Source: Knoxdaviesia capensis (lineage: Eukaryota > Ascomycota > Sordariomycetes > Microascales > Gondwanamycetaceae). From it: DNA of 64,000 nucleotides. A model generated the notes under the pieces. The model was not told the origin of the DNA. It was given only the letters and a program-made list of their open reading frames with translations, and did no database searches. The stretch spans positions 3,709,541 to 3,773,540 of the forward strand of contig LNGK01000008.1 in the NCBI GenBank assembly GCA_001510575.1, written 5' to 3'. The position numbers and the translations under genes are program-made. The first letter of the stretch is position 1. Every line of letters starts with the position of its first letter. Shown piece by piece: positions 1-13,100 of the stretch.

Positions 1-1545
1 CCGGTGGAAGCTTTCCGGAAGCCTTGACCAGTTGTATGGAAAGGTCAAAACAAACGGAGACTTAAGGCTCGGAAAGACTGGGAGAAAAGGGAAAAGGAGA
101 AGATGTGAATACCAGAAATCATCGTATGACTGGGGGACAAGAGAATGTCAAAACCGCCCGTGGATTGGATATGAAAATGGATACACAATTAATATCCCTG
201 AAGCCTGTTGTTTATCCAGCATCCTCTCTCCCCCTCTCTCGCTCTCTCTCCAGTTTTTTCGTCGTTTTTTATGTCGTGATGATGATGATGATCTTCTCTT
301 TCTGGAAGGCCGCTTCGGGGTCGGGGTCCTGGACTGACCTGGGCCGAAGGGACGAGTATAAAAAAGTAAAATTGTGCACGGAGCCCAGCCCCGTTTACAC
401 CGGGCCTAGGGGCATCCTGGTCCCTGTGGAGAGGCCACGCCAAATTTCAAGTACTCAATACCTGCCGCTCCCACGCTTTGCAAACACGCGATCTCGGTAC
501 CAGATACCCTGCGAAGCCCATGCTCGCCAATTATGTATAAACGGGTAGGCGAGCGAGTTTTTTTTATTTTATTTTATTTTATCTAAATTTTATATATCTA
601 TATATATTTAGGGACATGCACAATCTCGCTGCCTTATCCACGCCATCTCAGGGAAATCTTCCATCGCTACCAGAATCTGAAATCGCAGACAAAAGACTGG
701 GCCATGGGAGCCACCTTTGCGTCTTGTTCGTGTTTGTCCCTCTCGGCAATGTCATTTAAACGAAATGCACACAAAGCCTTACGTGCATATCTCCTGCATG
801 AGAGGAATTCCCCCTCTGTATATGCACTTACTCCTTTAAGTGACTGTCTCCATTTGTATGTGATGTACACGTATCAGGGGTTTGGATGGCAAAAAGGGTA
901 TCACATCGACCTGTAGATACTGTTGTCATTTCATCCACATGCACTGCTTATCTTAGACACACAAGATGCCCCCGAAAGCGCCTGTGAAAGGCCCTGTTAA
1001 TACTTTCGAAGAAGCCCACCAGACGGTCCTAGTCAACCCAAGCCAGCCCTGTAATATCCGAAGGCGACTAGGGAGAGCAACAGAGGACAGACAGGGTAGA
1101 GGAGTGTCTCTTTTTGCTCTTTTTGCTGCTAAAGACGGGAAGTAAGTCAGATCCACGTCTCCCATCTCTCCTCATCTCACTGATATCGTCAGTCTCGGCC
1201 GTTGCCTGGTGTTTTTTCATCGACAAAAGGCTGGCCTTCTTATAACCTAGCACAAGTGCTGTACTCAATACAACACCGAGCCAAAAGGCCCTAAACCTCC
1301 TGGTAGGTGAGGCTGGGCGATTGATAACATTTTACTTTACATACTAGTTAGTGGCATCATACGGAGCCTTCTGACTGACGCAAGACCCGTCTCGGAAAGT
1401 CAACCCGAGACGCGGAGGATCTGGAGCCAATCTCATTCCAAGTCCTTTAGCTTCCTCTTGTTATTGACAAGTAATCTCTCTCCCGCTGGAATAGCAGGCA
1501 TCAAGTCCGAAGCCTCTCTCACAATGAAACCAAGTCCATGTTTTT

Positions 1546-1584
1546 TGGATAGAAACTTGGATAGACTTGGATAGAAACTTGGAC
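1546..1584. repeat. short tandem repeat, three 10-12 bp units
   Basis: Three consecutive units read TTGGATAGAAAC, TTGGATAGAC and TTGGATAGAAAC, followed by a partial TTGGA. The middle unit lacks two bases. No coding frame crosses it convincingly. Confidence 0.8.
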
Positions 1585-3289
1585 AATATGTAACTGCATA
1601 TGTGTTCAGTGCTCGTATATCGGAAATTCAGGAGCTGGGGAAAATAGAATGAGCCCGCATCCACATCGCCCTCATTACCTTCAGGTGAAGGTGACAGGCA
1701 GATTATGATGAGAAGAAGCCAGAGTTCCTATGTTCTTCCCTACCAACATTCAGGGTGGCTGGCTGTCTGGCTTTAGGACATCACACATGTCTGTGAGTAC
1801 TTGCTTAAACATACACGTTCTAGCACCTACATATGTTGACGGATTGTTCAAGATCCAGACACATGCATTCACAAGACGGCAGCACTCTTGAATCTCCGTG
1901 CGAAACCGCCGGCAGAGATCCACAGGCTCAACCTTTCCATCTAATCTTCAGCCCGTCCTGTAAGGAGGCAGCCCCTTCTACATGATACCGGCTTTTTAGG
2001 ACCGCATCGGTCGAGCCACAGCCTCTTTGCTGGCGGATACGCTGACGATAGGCGAGAGAACATGTATGGAAACAGCTTCCTCACATCATGGCATGTATGC
2101 ACGTTTCTATCACCCTTCTAAACTTCTTCAGGTCGGGCATGCTTTCCTTTTCTTTCTCTTTCGAGTCTGTGAGCGCAGGCTTGCCGTACCTTGGGAACCT
2201 CACCCTCGGAAGTGAAGTGTACATATCAAGAGTACCTTAGGGCTAGGGTTTAAGATTAGGGATAGGCGCCAAGAACGGTGAAATTTTACCCTTGGATGCC
2301 TGTACATGCTTGATACCCAAATACAGACGAAGCAGAACTTTGGTGGGAGACGAGAAGAAACGAACTCAACCAGAAAACTTCAGGTTGCTGCAAAAATTAT
2401 AAAAGACCGTGCAGTGGCACGTACCCGGATACTGCAAGACGAAAAGTTGAACCTCAACCAGCCCATGGGCCTTAAGGGTTTGGGTCTGGGAGTTTTCTGC
2501 AGCTCACAGCGCGGATGCAGTTACATAGATCTATCAGCTGGGACGTAAGTGTGGACGTATAATCAAAGAAATCTACAGTACAAACTTACCCTGGACATGG
2601 GAGACTTTTCAGATTGAAAACTGCGATCGATACTAGGGGTTAGACATAGGGTTGATATACCCTAACATGCATGCCTTTTATTTCGACGTCCTCGCTTATG
2701 CAGACGTGCATGCGTCAGGGTAGTGTCCCAAGAAAGCATGAACCGGCGTGTTTTTCTTCCACGCAGGATGATACGCCCCCATGACGAGTGTCTTCTTGTT
2801 TAGTGTTGGACGGAAAGGAATCCTGACAACAAAACGAAAAGAGAGAAAAAAGAAAAGAAAACACCGACCGCTCATCACATCTCGCAGTCACTTTCGCTTA
2901 AGCCGTAACTTGTCAGCAGCCGTCGAAAGGCTAGAAGGGCATTGGTGGCGACGCCGATAGAAGGGGGGGGGAGGGTTGCACTGGCAAGTTGTCTGCTGAA
3001 AAGAAGCCCGAATAGGTAGTATTGAGGCCGTCGTTCCAAGTGGCCCCCTATCAGACGAGAGACACCTGTGACAACACGCGCATATGCACACGGGGGTAAC
3101 AATCGGCCCTTGGAGGCTCCCCCTCGGGCGGTGACATGAGGGCGAGATTCGGACGTGTGTGTGTTGCTGCGTCTTTCTGTACGGGGGGACGGGCAAGATG
3201 AGGAATAGCTTGGATGCGAGGTGAAGAAACAGACAGAGCGTGAGCGTGGGTGTACGCCGTAGTCTCTTTGGTAGTTAGTTGCCGGGCGG

Positions 3290-3311
3290 CTATATCACGA
3301 CGGTGATATAG
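3290..3311. repeat. perfect 9-bp inverted repeat (hairpin)
   Basis: CTATATCAC is followed by a 4-base loop (GACG) and its exact complement GTGATATAG. It lies in non-coding DNA. No T-tract follows, and a bacterial-type terminator is not expected in a fungus. It may be a palindromic protein-binding site or chance. Confidence 0.7.
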
Positions 3312-3911
3312 GTCTAGGGGTCATCCTGCCTGGCTATATATCATCTTTCTCCTCCACTCTATATTCATTCTGGAAAGTCAGTGCTTCGGCCAAAAAGTGG
3401 CCTCAGTTGGTTTGATGAGGTCCGTCTGCCTCAACCCGTGAGGTTGCGCCGAGACGTGTGCTTCCCCGTCCTGGGATTTCAATATTTTTTGCATGAGCAC
3501 CCGTCACTCACCCACCACACACACACACACGTACCGCCTTGATATATTGAACGGCTTGTCCGGGCTCAAGCCGTGATGGGCAAAGGGTCCTCCCAACAAT
3601 AAAACCACATTAACGATCTGGCGGAGGAATCTGTGGGACCAGCGGACACAATATTACCTCCCTGAGCCTAAGTTATATTAACAGTATCCCGCATACGACA
3701 TAACGACACCACAGAACCCAGCGGTGGAACGAACATGTACATAATGCGAACATAGGGAATGGTTCCCCCCCCTTTCGGTCTCCAAGGACTCCAACACACG
3801 AGAACAGGAGTATGACCTGTGATGTTGCGGAGAACTAAAAGCGGGATTCTATGCAACGTTTGCTTGGGCATGCTCATCGGGTGGGCTCTTTTTTTTTACT
3901 CCCCCGGTGGA

Positions 3912-3933
3912 GGGGAAGGGGGGGAGGGGGGGA
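3912..3933 (+). other. G-rich tract with G-quadruplex potential
   Basis: GGGG, GGGGGGG and GGGGGGG runs are separated by one or two A residues. This is enough guanine to form four stacked G-tracts on the plus strand. No gene is assigned nearby. Confidence 0.55.
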
Positions 3934-6900
3934 TTGTTTTTATGCTGTTCTAGAAACAGGTTATGCTTCACACTCTGTGACGTCTTATACGCGAGAGTCT
4001 CTTCCCTTATGTGTTCGAGCTGGTTTGTGCCTCTGTGCCTGTGCGCTGCCGTCTGCAACGGTAACGCTGAGATCTGTCAGGCATAAATGATGTTCAGATA
4101 TGGTTAACTTTAGGCTGGTCTGGGGAAGAAAGATGACTTGTGACTTTTGGATGTGATATATGTAGACTGAGAGGAGTATGAACGAGTGTATGTAGACCGG
4201 TGCATATGTGAGTTGCGTGCAATTCCAGTGAAGAGACGATGGACGACTGTGCATATAAGCGAGAACGGACAGCTGCCATCAGGAGTGGACTGTACTGTAG
4301 GTATCTGGGGCGTTTCCGGAGCTTCGGACATTATTAGGAGAAATATATTTGCACAGACAGCAAACAATTCCCCCCGAAGCCTGCATAATCTGTCACAGTC
4401 ACCACACGCAAGAGATGGTGAAGATATGCACTGATGCATGGGAGCCCTGACCATCCATGGGTAATATTTTCTTTTTCCTTTGCCAAGTCTGTTCTGCTCT
4501 TGTCTTGTGAGCCCACGGAATACATACGGATAATGAAGAAAGAGGCCAAGAGTCTGCATGGCTTCCTAACCCAGTGTGGCAGACTCGGGGGCCCAATTCT
4601 ACTGCAAGACACACACATACCGGAACTCATCCAACAGTCCAGATACGCACAAGTGCCCTCCTGCACACTTCTCTGTCATTTCTTCTTCCCTGATAGTAAG
4701 ATGCTTGCGGCGTAGGATGGAGGCGGCGAGGCGAGGTTGGATCTTCCTGTCCTCGTAATAGTTGTTGTTAAACCTCTGTCGATCAACATCGGCGACGAAT
4801 GTGCATTACAAGTAGTCAATTCTGGTGTCCCTAAGACAATGTGACCAAAATGAGTGATATCTTCTGCGTGATGCGGCAGTTTCCATTCAGTATCGTGACG
4901 AGAACATCTCGCTTGCTCGTTTCGGAGTCGTGCTGTTCCTGTCAGCCTATCACTGCTGCCAAGTTCTTACTCTCCATGTCCCGATAACCCAGACACGGTA
5001 TTTGGCTTAGCAACTGGCCAGTCAAATCTCCGTCACGGTCAGGTTGGGGGGGGGGCGTGAATGAGTGTATTCGCATTTTCCTTTCCGTGGAGATCATATA
5101 ACTGGAAGCGAGAGAGGGGGATCTTCTGGTCTATGGCGAGGAAGAAGCTTGCTGGTGTCTGGGATGCTGGAGATTGCACACTGTTCGACGTGGGAGAATG
5201 CTGGTCTTATGCCCCTCCGTCTCTCGGGTCCGAGTATGTGTGATTCAACATCCATATCAAACCTCATGCGCCAGGCTCACGTCTCGGCGTCTCTGTTGTC
5301 CCGGTCAAGTGTCATCTCCCTGCCATGAACAAAAAGACTCATGCCTGGGTAAAAAACGTACGGAGTTGATCACAAGGGGTTTACCAAGCATGGGCATCTA
5401 CTGTATGTAGATTGAGCCCCCTTCCTACCCTCCCCATGTCTGAAGTCTTTCATCAACGTGCGGGTTCTACCACGTCTGTATGCCTCGTCTATGACCCTTC
5501 CCGCCTCGTTAAAGCACGCCGTGACCGAATATTGCTGCTTGCTTACATGCACGTCTAAGGGCTTCACTCGCTAGCTACCGCTGCAGGACTACTCTATCCA
5601 GCAACCGTGGTTCGTTGGCACTCAAAGAGCAAAGCTTATAACCACCAATGCGCGTAATACCACAGACTACAGCAATCGTGTCCCTCCCTATTCCGTTCTT
5701 TGCACCGCCGAAGACACTGACGCACACAGGGAGAGCCACTTTGGGAATGCAGCCACCACCCAAGAAACCACTACCGAACAGGCCGTCTCTGTGCCACTTC
5801 ATGAAGGCTCGAAAAGGTTGACGCGTCACATAGGGATCACGATAGTGTAGCACCGTCACAGCAAATCTGTAGGCGACTGGAGGACGCAACAAAGCACCGA
5901 GAAAGGAAAGGAAAACAAAAGAAGAACACAGTCTATAGTACCGGGCAGATATTGGAGCCTCAACAGTGGCAATATAGAAGCGCAGGGGAAGGGGGAAAGG
6001 ACAAGCAGAACAGGACACGGCGATCACGGCCTGGATGATGAACCGATGGGGCTCAGATCAACGCCATTGACAATGCCATAGTCATGGTTCTGGCCGCGAG
6101 TATCGGGTGATGATGCTGGACTGATGAGGACTCGTCATGGTTGTATTTCTTGCTGTCTAGCTCTCTCCTCGTTCCAGCATCACGGGTATTTCACAGCCTC
6201 CGTTATGGAGATCGTGATATGTGTGTGGACTCGGTGGACTCCCGTAATCGAATTACGTTGTGGACAGTTGTGTTACCAACGCTCCTTCAGGCGTACAGGG
6301 GACCAAACAGCTCATTTACCATGTTGCTGAAGGTGCTCGTGTGATGTGGTTTCGATATAGGAAGGCAATACAGGCTTATTGCTGGTATATTGGGGATCTG
6401 TTATTGCGATATGCCCCGGTGAACCCCCAGATTTCCCCTATAGACGTAGCATTTATGCTTCACTTTATAGAGTCTTTGCTTGCTATAGCGAGCTCTGTCA
6501 CGGTCGCTTTTCCACAGCCAGGCGAGAGGTCCATGTGAACCGAGTAATTATAGGTTGTTCTGTGGTTGACTCCAGCGGTTCCGGTTCCCCGTATGTGGAC
6601 ATGTTTGCCTATGGTGGTACTGGCCTGGTGATTCTCCAGGCATGGACCTGGCCAGAGGTCCATTGGCCACTTGCAAGCTTAATTAGCAGCCATCCTACTG
6701 GATAGTTAGAACAGGGCCACAGAAAAAGAAAAGAAGAATGCTGATATTAAACACCACCGAAGCCCTGAGATTTCAGGAACAACGTGTGGCTAACTGGCTA
6801 TACAGCAGAGTGGTCTCACCGTGGTCGAATATTGCTTCCCCCGAATCAACTATTACCCAGCCCCTGGTGTTTGAGGCCCTTCTCCTGTCCGGTCCTCTTC

Positions 6901-9900
6901 TTCCTCGTCGGCACTTTTTCCGAACTTCGTCAGGCGTAATAATGACAGGTTATCGGAAGAGCTTGGACGCTTTCCCCTTCCCCCTACTTGACGTTTTTCG
7001 TCTATCGGTTGTTATGCTTCCTTCTAGGAGATGGCCGACGCGAAATCTCGATTGGGCAGAGACACGAGAGCCCGGTAACATTTTGAACTCCCGGATTTCG
7101 CGCGCACTTACACGCTGGTTTCATATACTACCGCCATGCCATGCTCTCGAGTCTTGACTTCATATATCCTCAGACACAGCACAGCGACGATCGAATGAAA
7201 GGTAATCAAAGTAATCAAAAAGAAGCAAAAGAATAATCAAACCGCCCCTTCAGCTCGGTGACACAGTTGCATCGCAATCTTCTTCCCTCGTGTCGCCCTC
7301 CTCGTTCCAAGGTCTGTCCCAGAGTGCCATTCCGGACCTTCTGATTCGCCGTGAGTGGTGTCTTGGGAATCTTGGGTGTGTCTGCCTGGACACATCTTAG
7401 GGTCCTAAGGAAAATAGATTGCAAGTTATCTATTTTCTCGTTTTGATCACCTAATTTTCAACGTCACGACTTTCGTATCTCTGGGTCGTGTGTGGATGTA
7501 TCTTCCGGCGCCTCCTGCACCAGAATGATACCTTTGCAACACCCTGGTCGCCCCCCCATCATACCCTCGCATTGAGAGCCTCAGACCAGGCAAATGAAGC
7601 AGCAGACAAGAGAGTGAAAATTTTTGACCCAGGCCAGCAAGTCAGGAGGTTCATAAGCACCAACACAGACATGTAACGGCGGGATGAGGCGAGACCAGAC
7701 TTTGCACCGCAGTGTTTGTTATTTGGGGCTGGCGGGGGGTGGGTGTAAGAAAGCCGTGAGGAGTTTCTGGGGGTTTTCTTTTTCCTTTCTTTCTTGCGAG
7801 AGGGAGCACGGTGGGATAAATTACTCGGTTGTCCTCTCTCTCGTCTTCTCTGGTAAAAAAAAAACACAGAAGAAAATCATCACCGAAATTGATGCTAATT
7901 ATGCTGCTAGGGAAACGTGGAGATATATCAAACCGTCGACCAAACTTCGGCGTCCCTCGAGCGCAATTGTAATGCTTATCAAAGGCGCGAAGCGTGGTGC
8001 TTGGTCGTTTGGCCTGAATGGTGCCCGCGATGAGATCCTATACCACATCTCTGATATAGTTCGCACTAATTGGCCTCGCTTGCTTGGTGTGTGGATCGTC
8101 AGGCTTTTGTTTTGTTTTGTTTTTATTCTGGACTCTCTCCAGAATGCGCCGATGTGCCTGCTTCCTCTTCCGTTGGCGGGTGCGCTTTGTTAATGACTAT
8201 CAGGGGGGTCTGCTGCAGCGTGCCTATCCGGCTCGTCATGCTCGTCGACTCTTTCGGACACCTTGGGGGAGAGCGTTTTGAGTGCTCTGGGCCGTGTTGT
8301 GTCGTCTCTGAGATGGAGTCGTCAGTCGTGGAGAGAGCCGTGATCACCAAAGGCCGCGGAGAGTCCGAGAGAGTGGCAGTACACTATGTGTCTGAAATCT
8401 TGCCAGTGTCGCTGGTGGTCGTCTTGGGGTGTGAATATCCTCCTTCTTCCCTCCTGAAAAAGACATACGAGTCCCTGGGGCCGATACCCCGAACGCTGTA
8501 TCTCTCTCCTGGCTCGAGCATGATATCTATCATAAACTTCCCGGCCGTCTCGACCTGCCAGGAACTTCCCCTGTGCTGTGCCCATCACTGACCACTGATC
8601 TCCAAAAAGAAAAACGAGCCTCATACCACCCACACACATCATAATCCTCCGTCTGATATAGGCCGGCGTGCCTCGTTGATACCCCCAGGCGCCTATCACT
8701 GATCAGTCATAAAGAGAGAGTGTATGCTCATCTGTCAGTAACTCAGCCTTCTAATGGTGGATTCAACTGCCCCAGTGCCGGTTTGGGAGATGTTCTTTGT
8801 TGCACTCACTTCTTCTCTCTCCAGCACCGGGAACACCACACTCAGGGTTGGAAACATGTCAGCAAACTCGGGTAGGCGAGGAGCCACTGTTACCGCCAGC
8901 GTTACGTTGACGGAGGTGGTATCCAAGATTGTACTTGGCTTTCGTCAGAGAAATGAGCGAGTGCTAGACTTGCATACCTAGGGGTTCTCTTTTTCCGTGG
9001 CCTCTGAAGGTCTCGTTCCCACTCCCCAGTCCCCAGTCTCCCTACAAGCTCAAATACACTGACTCTATTTGACGCGGGAGAGGGGATAGGAAATTCCAGC
9101 CCGCTCCTGCAGCACCACGCTGGCCGTTCAATGTTGGAGAAAAACGGGATGGGGGAGACGAGAGGAGCGAAAACTGCTTCACTTCGCAGTTCCAAATCGA
9201 CGTTCCCAGACGAACTTCACCACTCCCACCACCACCCGTCTCGGGCCTCCCGCCGAATTCTCCCAGTCTCTTGTTATTCGGTCCACTTCACAGGTGGCTG
9301 ACAAAAGGATTACATATGTGAGGGGTGGCAGTTTCTTTCGTTCGGCCATGTGTCTGTGTCTCGATCCAAAAATACACACACCGTAGCATCATCATATTCT
9401 TTCTGTCTTTCCCGCTTTGACTTTTTGAGTGGTCCCCATCCGACCTTTCACGGGAGCTTTTGGTTCCGGGTGAAACCCACGCGAGTTGCCAAGTGCCCGG
9501 TTCATTCAAATCTCCAACAAATTGGTCTCTTTTCTCACGTTGTGAGTCGACCTTACGAAATACCTATGTAATTCGTCCGAAAATGGCCTGAACGCGGAGG
9601 GGGAGCCATGGTTCGACGGACAATAGGAAGAACGAGCTTGAAGGACGGGGGGTGCACGATCATGTGTTCTCGCTCTTGTCTTGTCAACTCTCTACAGTAC
9701 TATGACCATGACCAGATGATCAGTCAATTATGTTCCCCAGAATGTGAGTCGTCGGCTTTATCCAAGCGGGGAAGTGGTCTCTCCTCATCTATGTCCTTGC
9801 TCTTGGCCGTCCTCACATACATATTCACCGACATACACATACTACATCGAACCTGCACACATGCACTCCTTTCCCGCTCCGGGCCACGTACACCACGTCC

Positions 9901-10127
9901 CAGCACCTGACCTTCATTGCCCCAGTTCGGTATCAGACGGGCAAAATTTTCACTCTCTCAACCGTGCCTAAGATTGCAATTTTTGGTTTCTCCAGCTTCC
10001 TGCACTTTCCACTGGCGGGATGCATATATATGTGTGCACTGATATTTAGAAAATTCTGGTTTGGTCTGGGATGGAACACTACCGAAAACAAAAAAGAAAA
10101 ACCAAAAAAACAAGAAAAAAGGGGAAG

Positions 10128-10149
10128 NNNNNNNNNNNNNNNNNNNNNN
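10128..10149. other. assembly gap (22 N)
   Basis: Positions 10128-10149 are N. The gap is preceded by GGGGAAG and followed directly by a run of G, so it probably marks an unresolved poly-G homopolymer or a low-quality stretch rather than a scaffold join of unknown size. Confidence 0.95.
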
Positions 10150-13100
10150 GGGGGGGGGGTGTTTAGCCGTGAATACCTCTCGTGCTGCTCTATCTTTAAG
10201 ATACAAATGTAGAATATAGGCACAAGCACCCGTTGGAGATCTTCTCTGCTCTTCACCCCCTCATCATCTAGCTAAGAGCCGGCCCAGCCACACCGTTTGA
10301 TCGTACGTCGACCGTTCTATGGATGGAGGATTCGTGCAGTCTGTCGGCTGTTCCCAAAATAGGTCGAATTTCCAATAGAGGCCATGCCTACGTGGAATAG
10401 CACCCAAAAGGGCTGTCTGGTAGTAGCACTGGAGTGAGTGTCCCCTCCCAGTCGGAACCAGGCCTGTGTTGCCGTGAGCCTTCCTCAACCAGTGTGAGGG
10501 CCAGAAATCCCGTCTCTTCTCTGTGGCCAAGACTCCCTACATCCAGACACTGAAGAAACTGATACTGCACGCCATCTTCATCAAGTCCGTCGGTGTTGGA
10601 GAGGTCGGTATCCCCAATTTCTTCGCGCTCCCGTGTCGGTTAGTACCGGAGGATTCGGCCAGTTTTGCCGGTGGCCTGCGAGTGTCTGAGGGTCTGGTCT
10701 GAAAGACCTATCTGTGTCTTGTATGCCTTCGGCTCCGTGCATTTCATCAATGCTCGGCTGGTTGTTTTGTACGCCCTACGCTGTTAGGGGCGGCTTGTAA
10801 CAAAAGCATAACTCAAGAGAGTATACTGCACCAGTCAGAAAATCGTGCTTTCGGTCACCGTGATCCCTACCGCATCTCTCTCCTGTCCTTGTGATATCTG
10901 ATATTTTAGAAATCATTGCTGATCCTACAGGAATATCTGCTCATCATTACCAGTGGCCGTAGATTTCGGTGCCAGCTATTTGAGACCAGATTCCCATGAT
11001 GGGCGTGTTTGGAAGATCTTGCTCCCACGGCACACTCGCCCATCACCAGAACTAGAGTACATGCACATGCTCATGGAAGGCAGCTGAATGCAAAGGTACC
11101 CCGTCCAAACAGGATTCCGCTGCACCGAAAGAAGCTATTCCCCTCCCTCTCTTCCCGTCTGAGTCTTCTCACGAGGACCAGACCTGACCGTTTTCCGTCT
11201 CTCTCTGAAAGCAAATGAGGAAAGGGGAAAATAGGAAAATCACCGAACAGGAGAGTCACAGAGAGAAATAGGAAACACACACACGCCAGCTCGCTCTGCC
11301 AGCGTGTCTCGAAAGACTGGAAGCGAGAGGAGCTGTGCATGTGCGAGACCCTTTTGCTTCGGACGAGCCGTGGTTGCAGCCAGGCATATCTTTTGCGGTA
11401 ACGAGGAGGGGAGGGGGGCGACTTTGACTACGGTTGAGTGGCTGGCCGTGTGTGGTCTCTGGCCGTATAGGGTATCTGACATTTTGCTACTGTGCACGAA
11501 AGAGGGAGCCCAAAGGCCCGTTCTGTTGCCCACATTCCCGCAGAGATACTACTTTGAGCCACTGGATCTCGGCCACATACGGAACGCCTGCAGACCTCGG
11601 GATCGCGGCGAGAAGGGCCTCTCGCTTGTGAGCCGTGAGTGCTTCTGCCGGGACGGGGTGTGATGTGTCTATCCTGTTGGGTTGGCTGCCAACAGTCACT
11701 GTGTATCCAAGTGAGCAGCCAGATATCTTAGGGACAAAGAGGGAAATATATGTACCCTCGGAGCGGGTGGTCAAGTTGCAACACCACTGCGGATGTATCG
11801 AGCAGACAGGAGGCAGGGAGAAAGAAGGGGGGTAAGGAAGAGGGGGGAAGGTATCCTCCCCTCTCCACCGAATCTAGACTGTCCTCTGCAAGAGTAAGAG
11901 GCCGGCGGGAATCCACTCGCAGATTGGACAACCACCGTTTTGGGCCACCGGCAGCCGCAGAGTATCTTTTGGGCAATCTATGTCCCGTTATTACCAAGCA
12001 CTCACGCAATCTCAGCGACCTGGGAATGCTGGGAGTGGAACATGCACACATACTGTATGAACGAGTACCTACATTCACGGTCTCTGTCGGCATGTGCACC
12101 TAACAATGCCGCGTGGCAACATGTACCCTTCGCCAAATCCTCTGGATCCTCCCCAATATCGCATCTCGAAGTCTGGGTGTTCCAGATAGGACCTCAGCAA
12201 AAAGCACACAAATGACTATCTTCAGCTGGGCCAAAGCTCAGGAGAGACTCGTCACATCTTTTGTCTCTTGACGGGAAATCTTGAGATAGATAATATAGCA
12301 TGCCGTGGTGAGTTGCACTCTATGTTATAGCCCGGTTTCTCTTCGGCCCGTTCCTTTGTGAAGGTCTATCGCCCAGAATGGCACTTCCTCTGGGAGGGAG
12401 AGTAATTATGCCTATCTTATGCAGTGACAGCTCAGAACATTGTGCAGCTTTTCGATATTGCGATTTGACACGGGAAACCCTATATCGCAGAGCAGAAGAA
12501 GATAGTGAGTGTGAGAAGTGGCTGGTTGTGTGGTTGGGGGATGTGTCTGCCTCCTGAATCTGTGTTTCAAGAATCACGACACTCTCGTATTCATACTCGC
12601 CTGAAGTGTCTTGCCACCAGGAAAGATATTGTAGCCTGTTGTCGATGCTGGCGATTTGCCCAGATATGAGCATCAAGTCAATATCTGCTCATTCTGTGAA
12701 TATCCTGTGGTTTAGGCTAATAGGCGAAGGAAGAGAGAGTCCTGGGTTTTCCCTGCGTTTCACTTGCCGCTGTGGATGGTTTTTCACTGTAGCCAGTTTC
12801 AGATACACGACTTTGAACGCGCGCTTCATGAGAAGCTCGTGAACGCATATTCCGGGTTGCGAAGACGTAGAGAGCAACGCGACTGAAGGTTGGAGGGTCG
12901 CGGCCTTGAAGGAGTGAGAGAAGTCTAGTGCTATCGTCGGTCGGTACGGCCGAAGCGATGAGGGGCCGATGGGCAGGGAGCGTGAATATAAAGTCTCTGG
13001 GATTATATTGTGAATCTCCGGGCTCATCGCAGCTCATCGAGAAAAGTCATTATCCTTAGATACAGCCGCCGCTTGCCAACACAGTCTCACAGCAGCTCTG

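Larger units (their letters stand above)
1..10127. other. gene-poor intergenic DNA, left part
   Basis: No open reading frame here looks like a real protein. All are short, overlap on both strands, and lack recognisable motifs or fungal-style splice partners. The composition is mixed rather than AT-rich, so it does not look like RIP-degraded repeat. It holds a few simple repeats and hairpins listed separately. Non-coding transcripts or long leaders are possible, but nothing in the sequence proves them. Confidence 0.6.

Noticed and set aside
5575..6027. 150-codon minus-strand frame
   Set aside because: Mixed residues without a repeat, membrane or family pattern, and no neighbouring exon could be joined to it.
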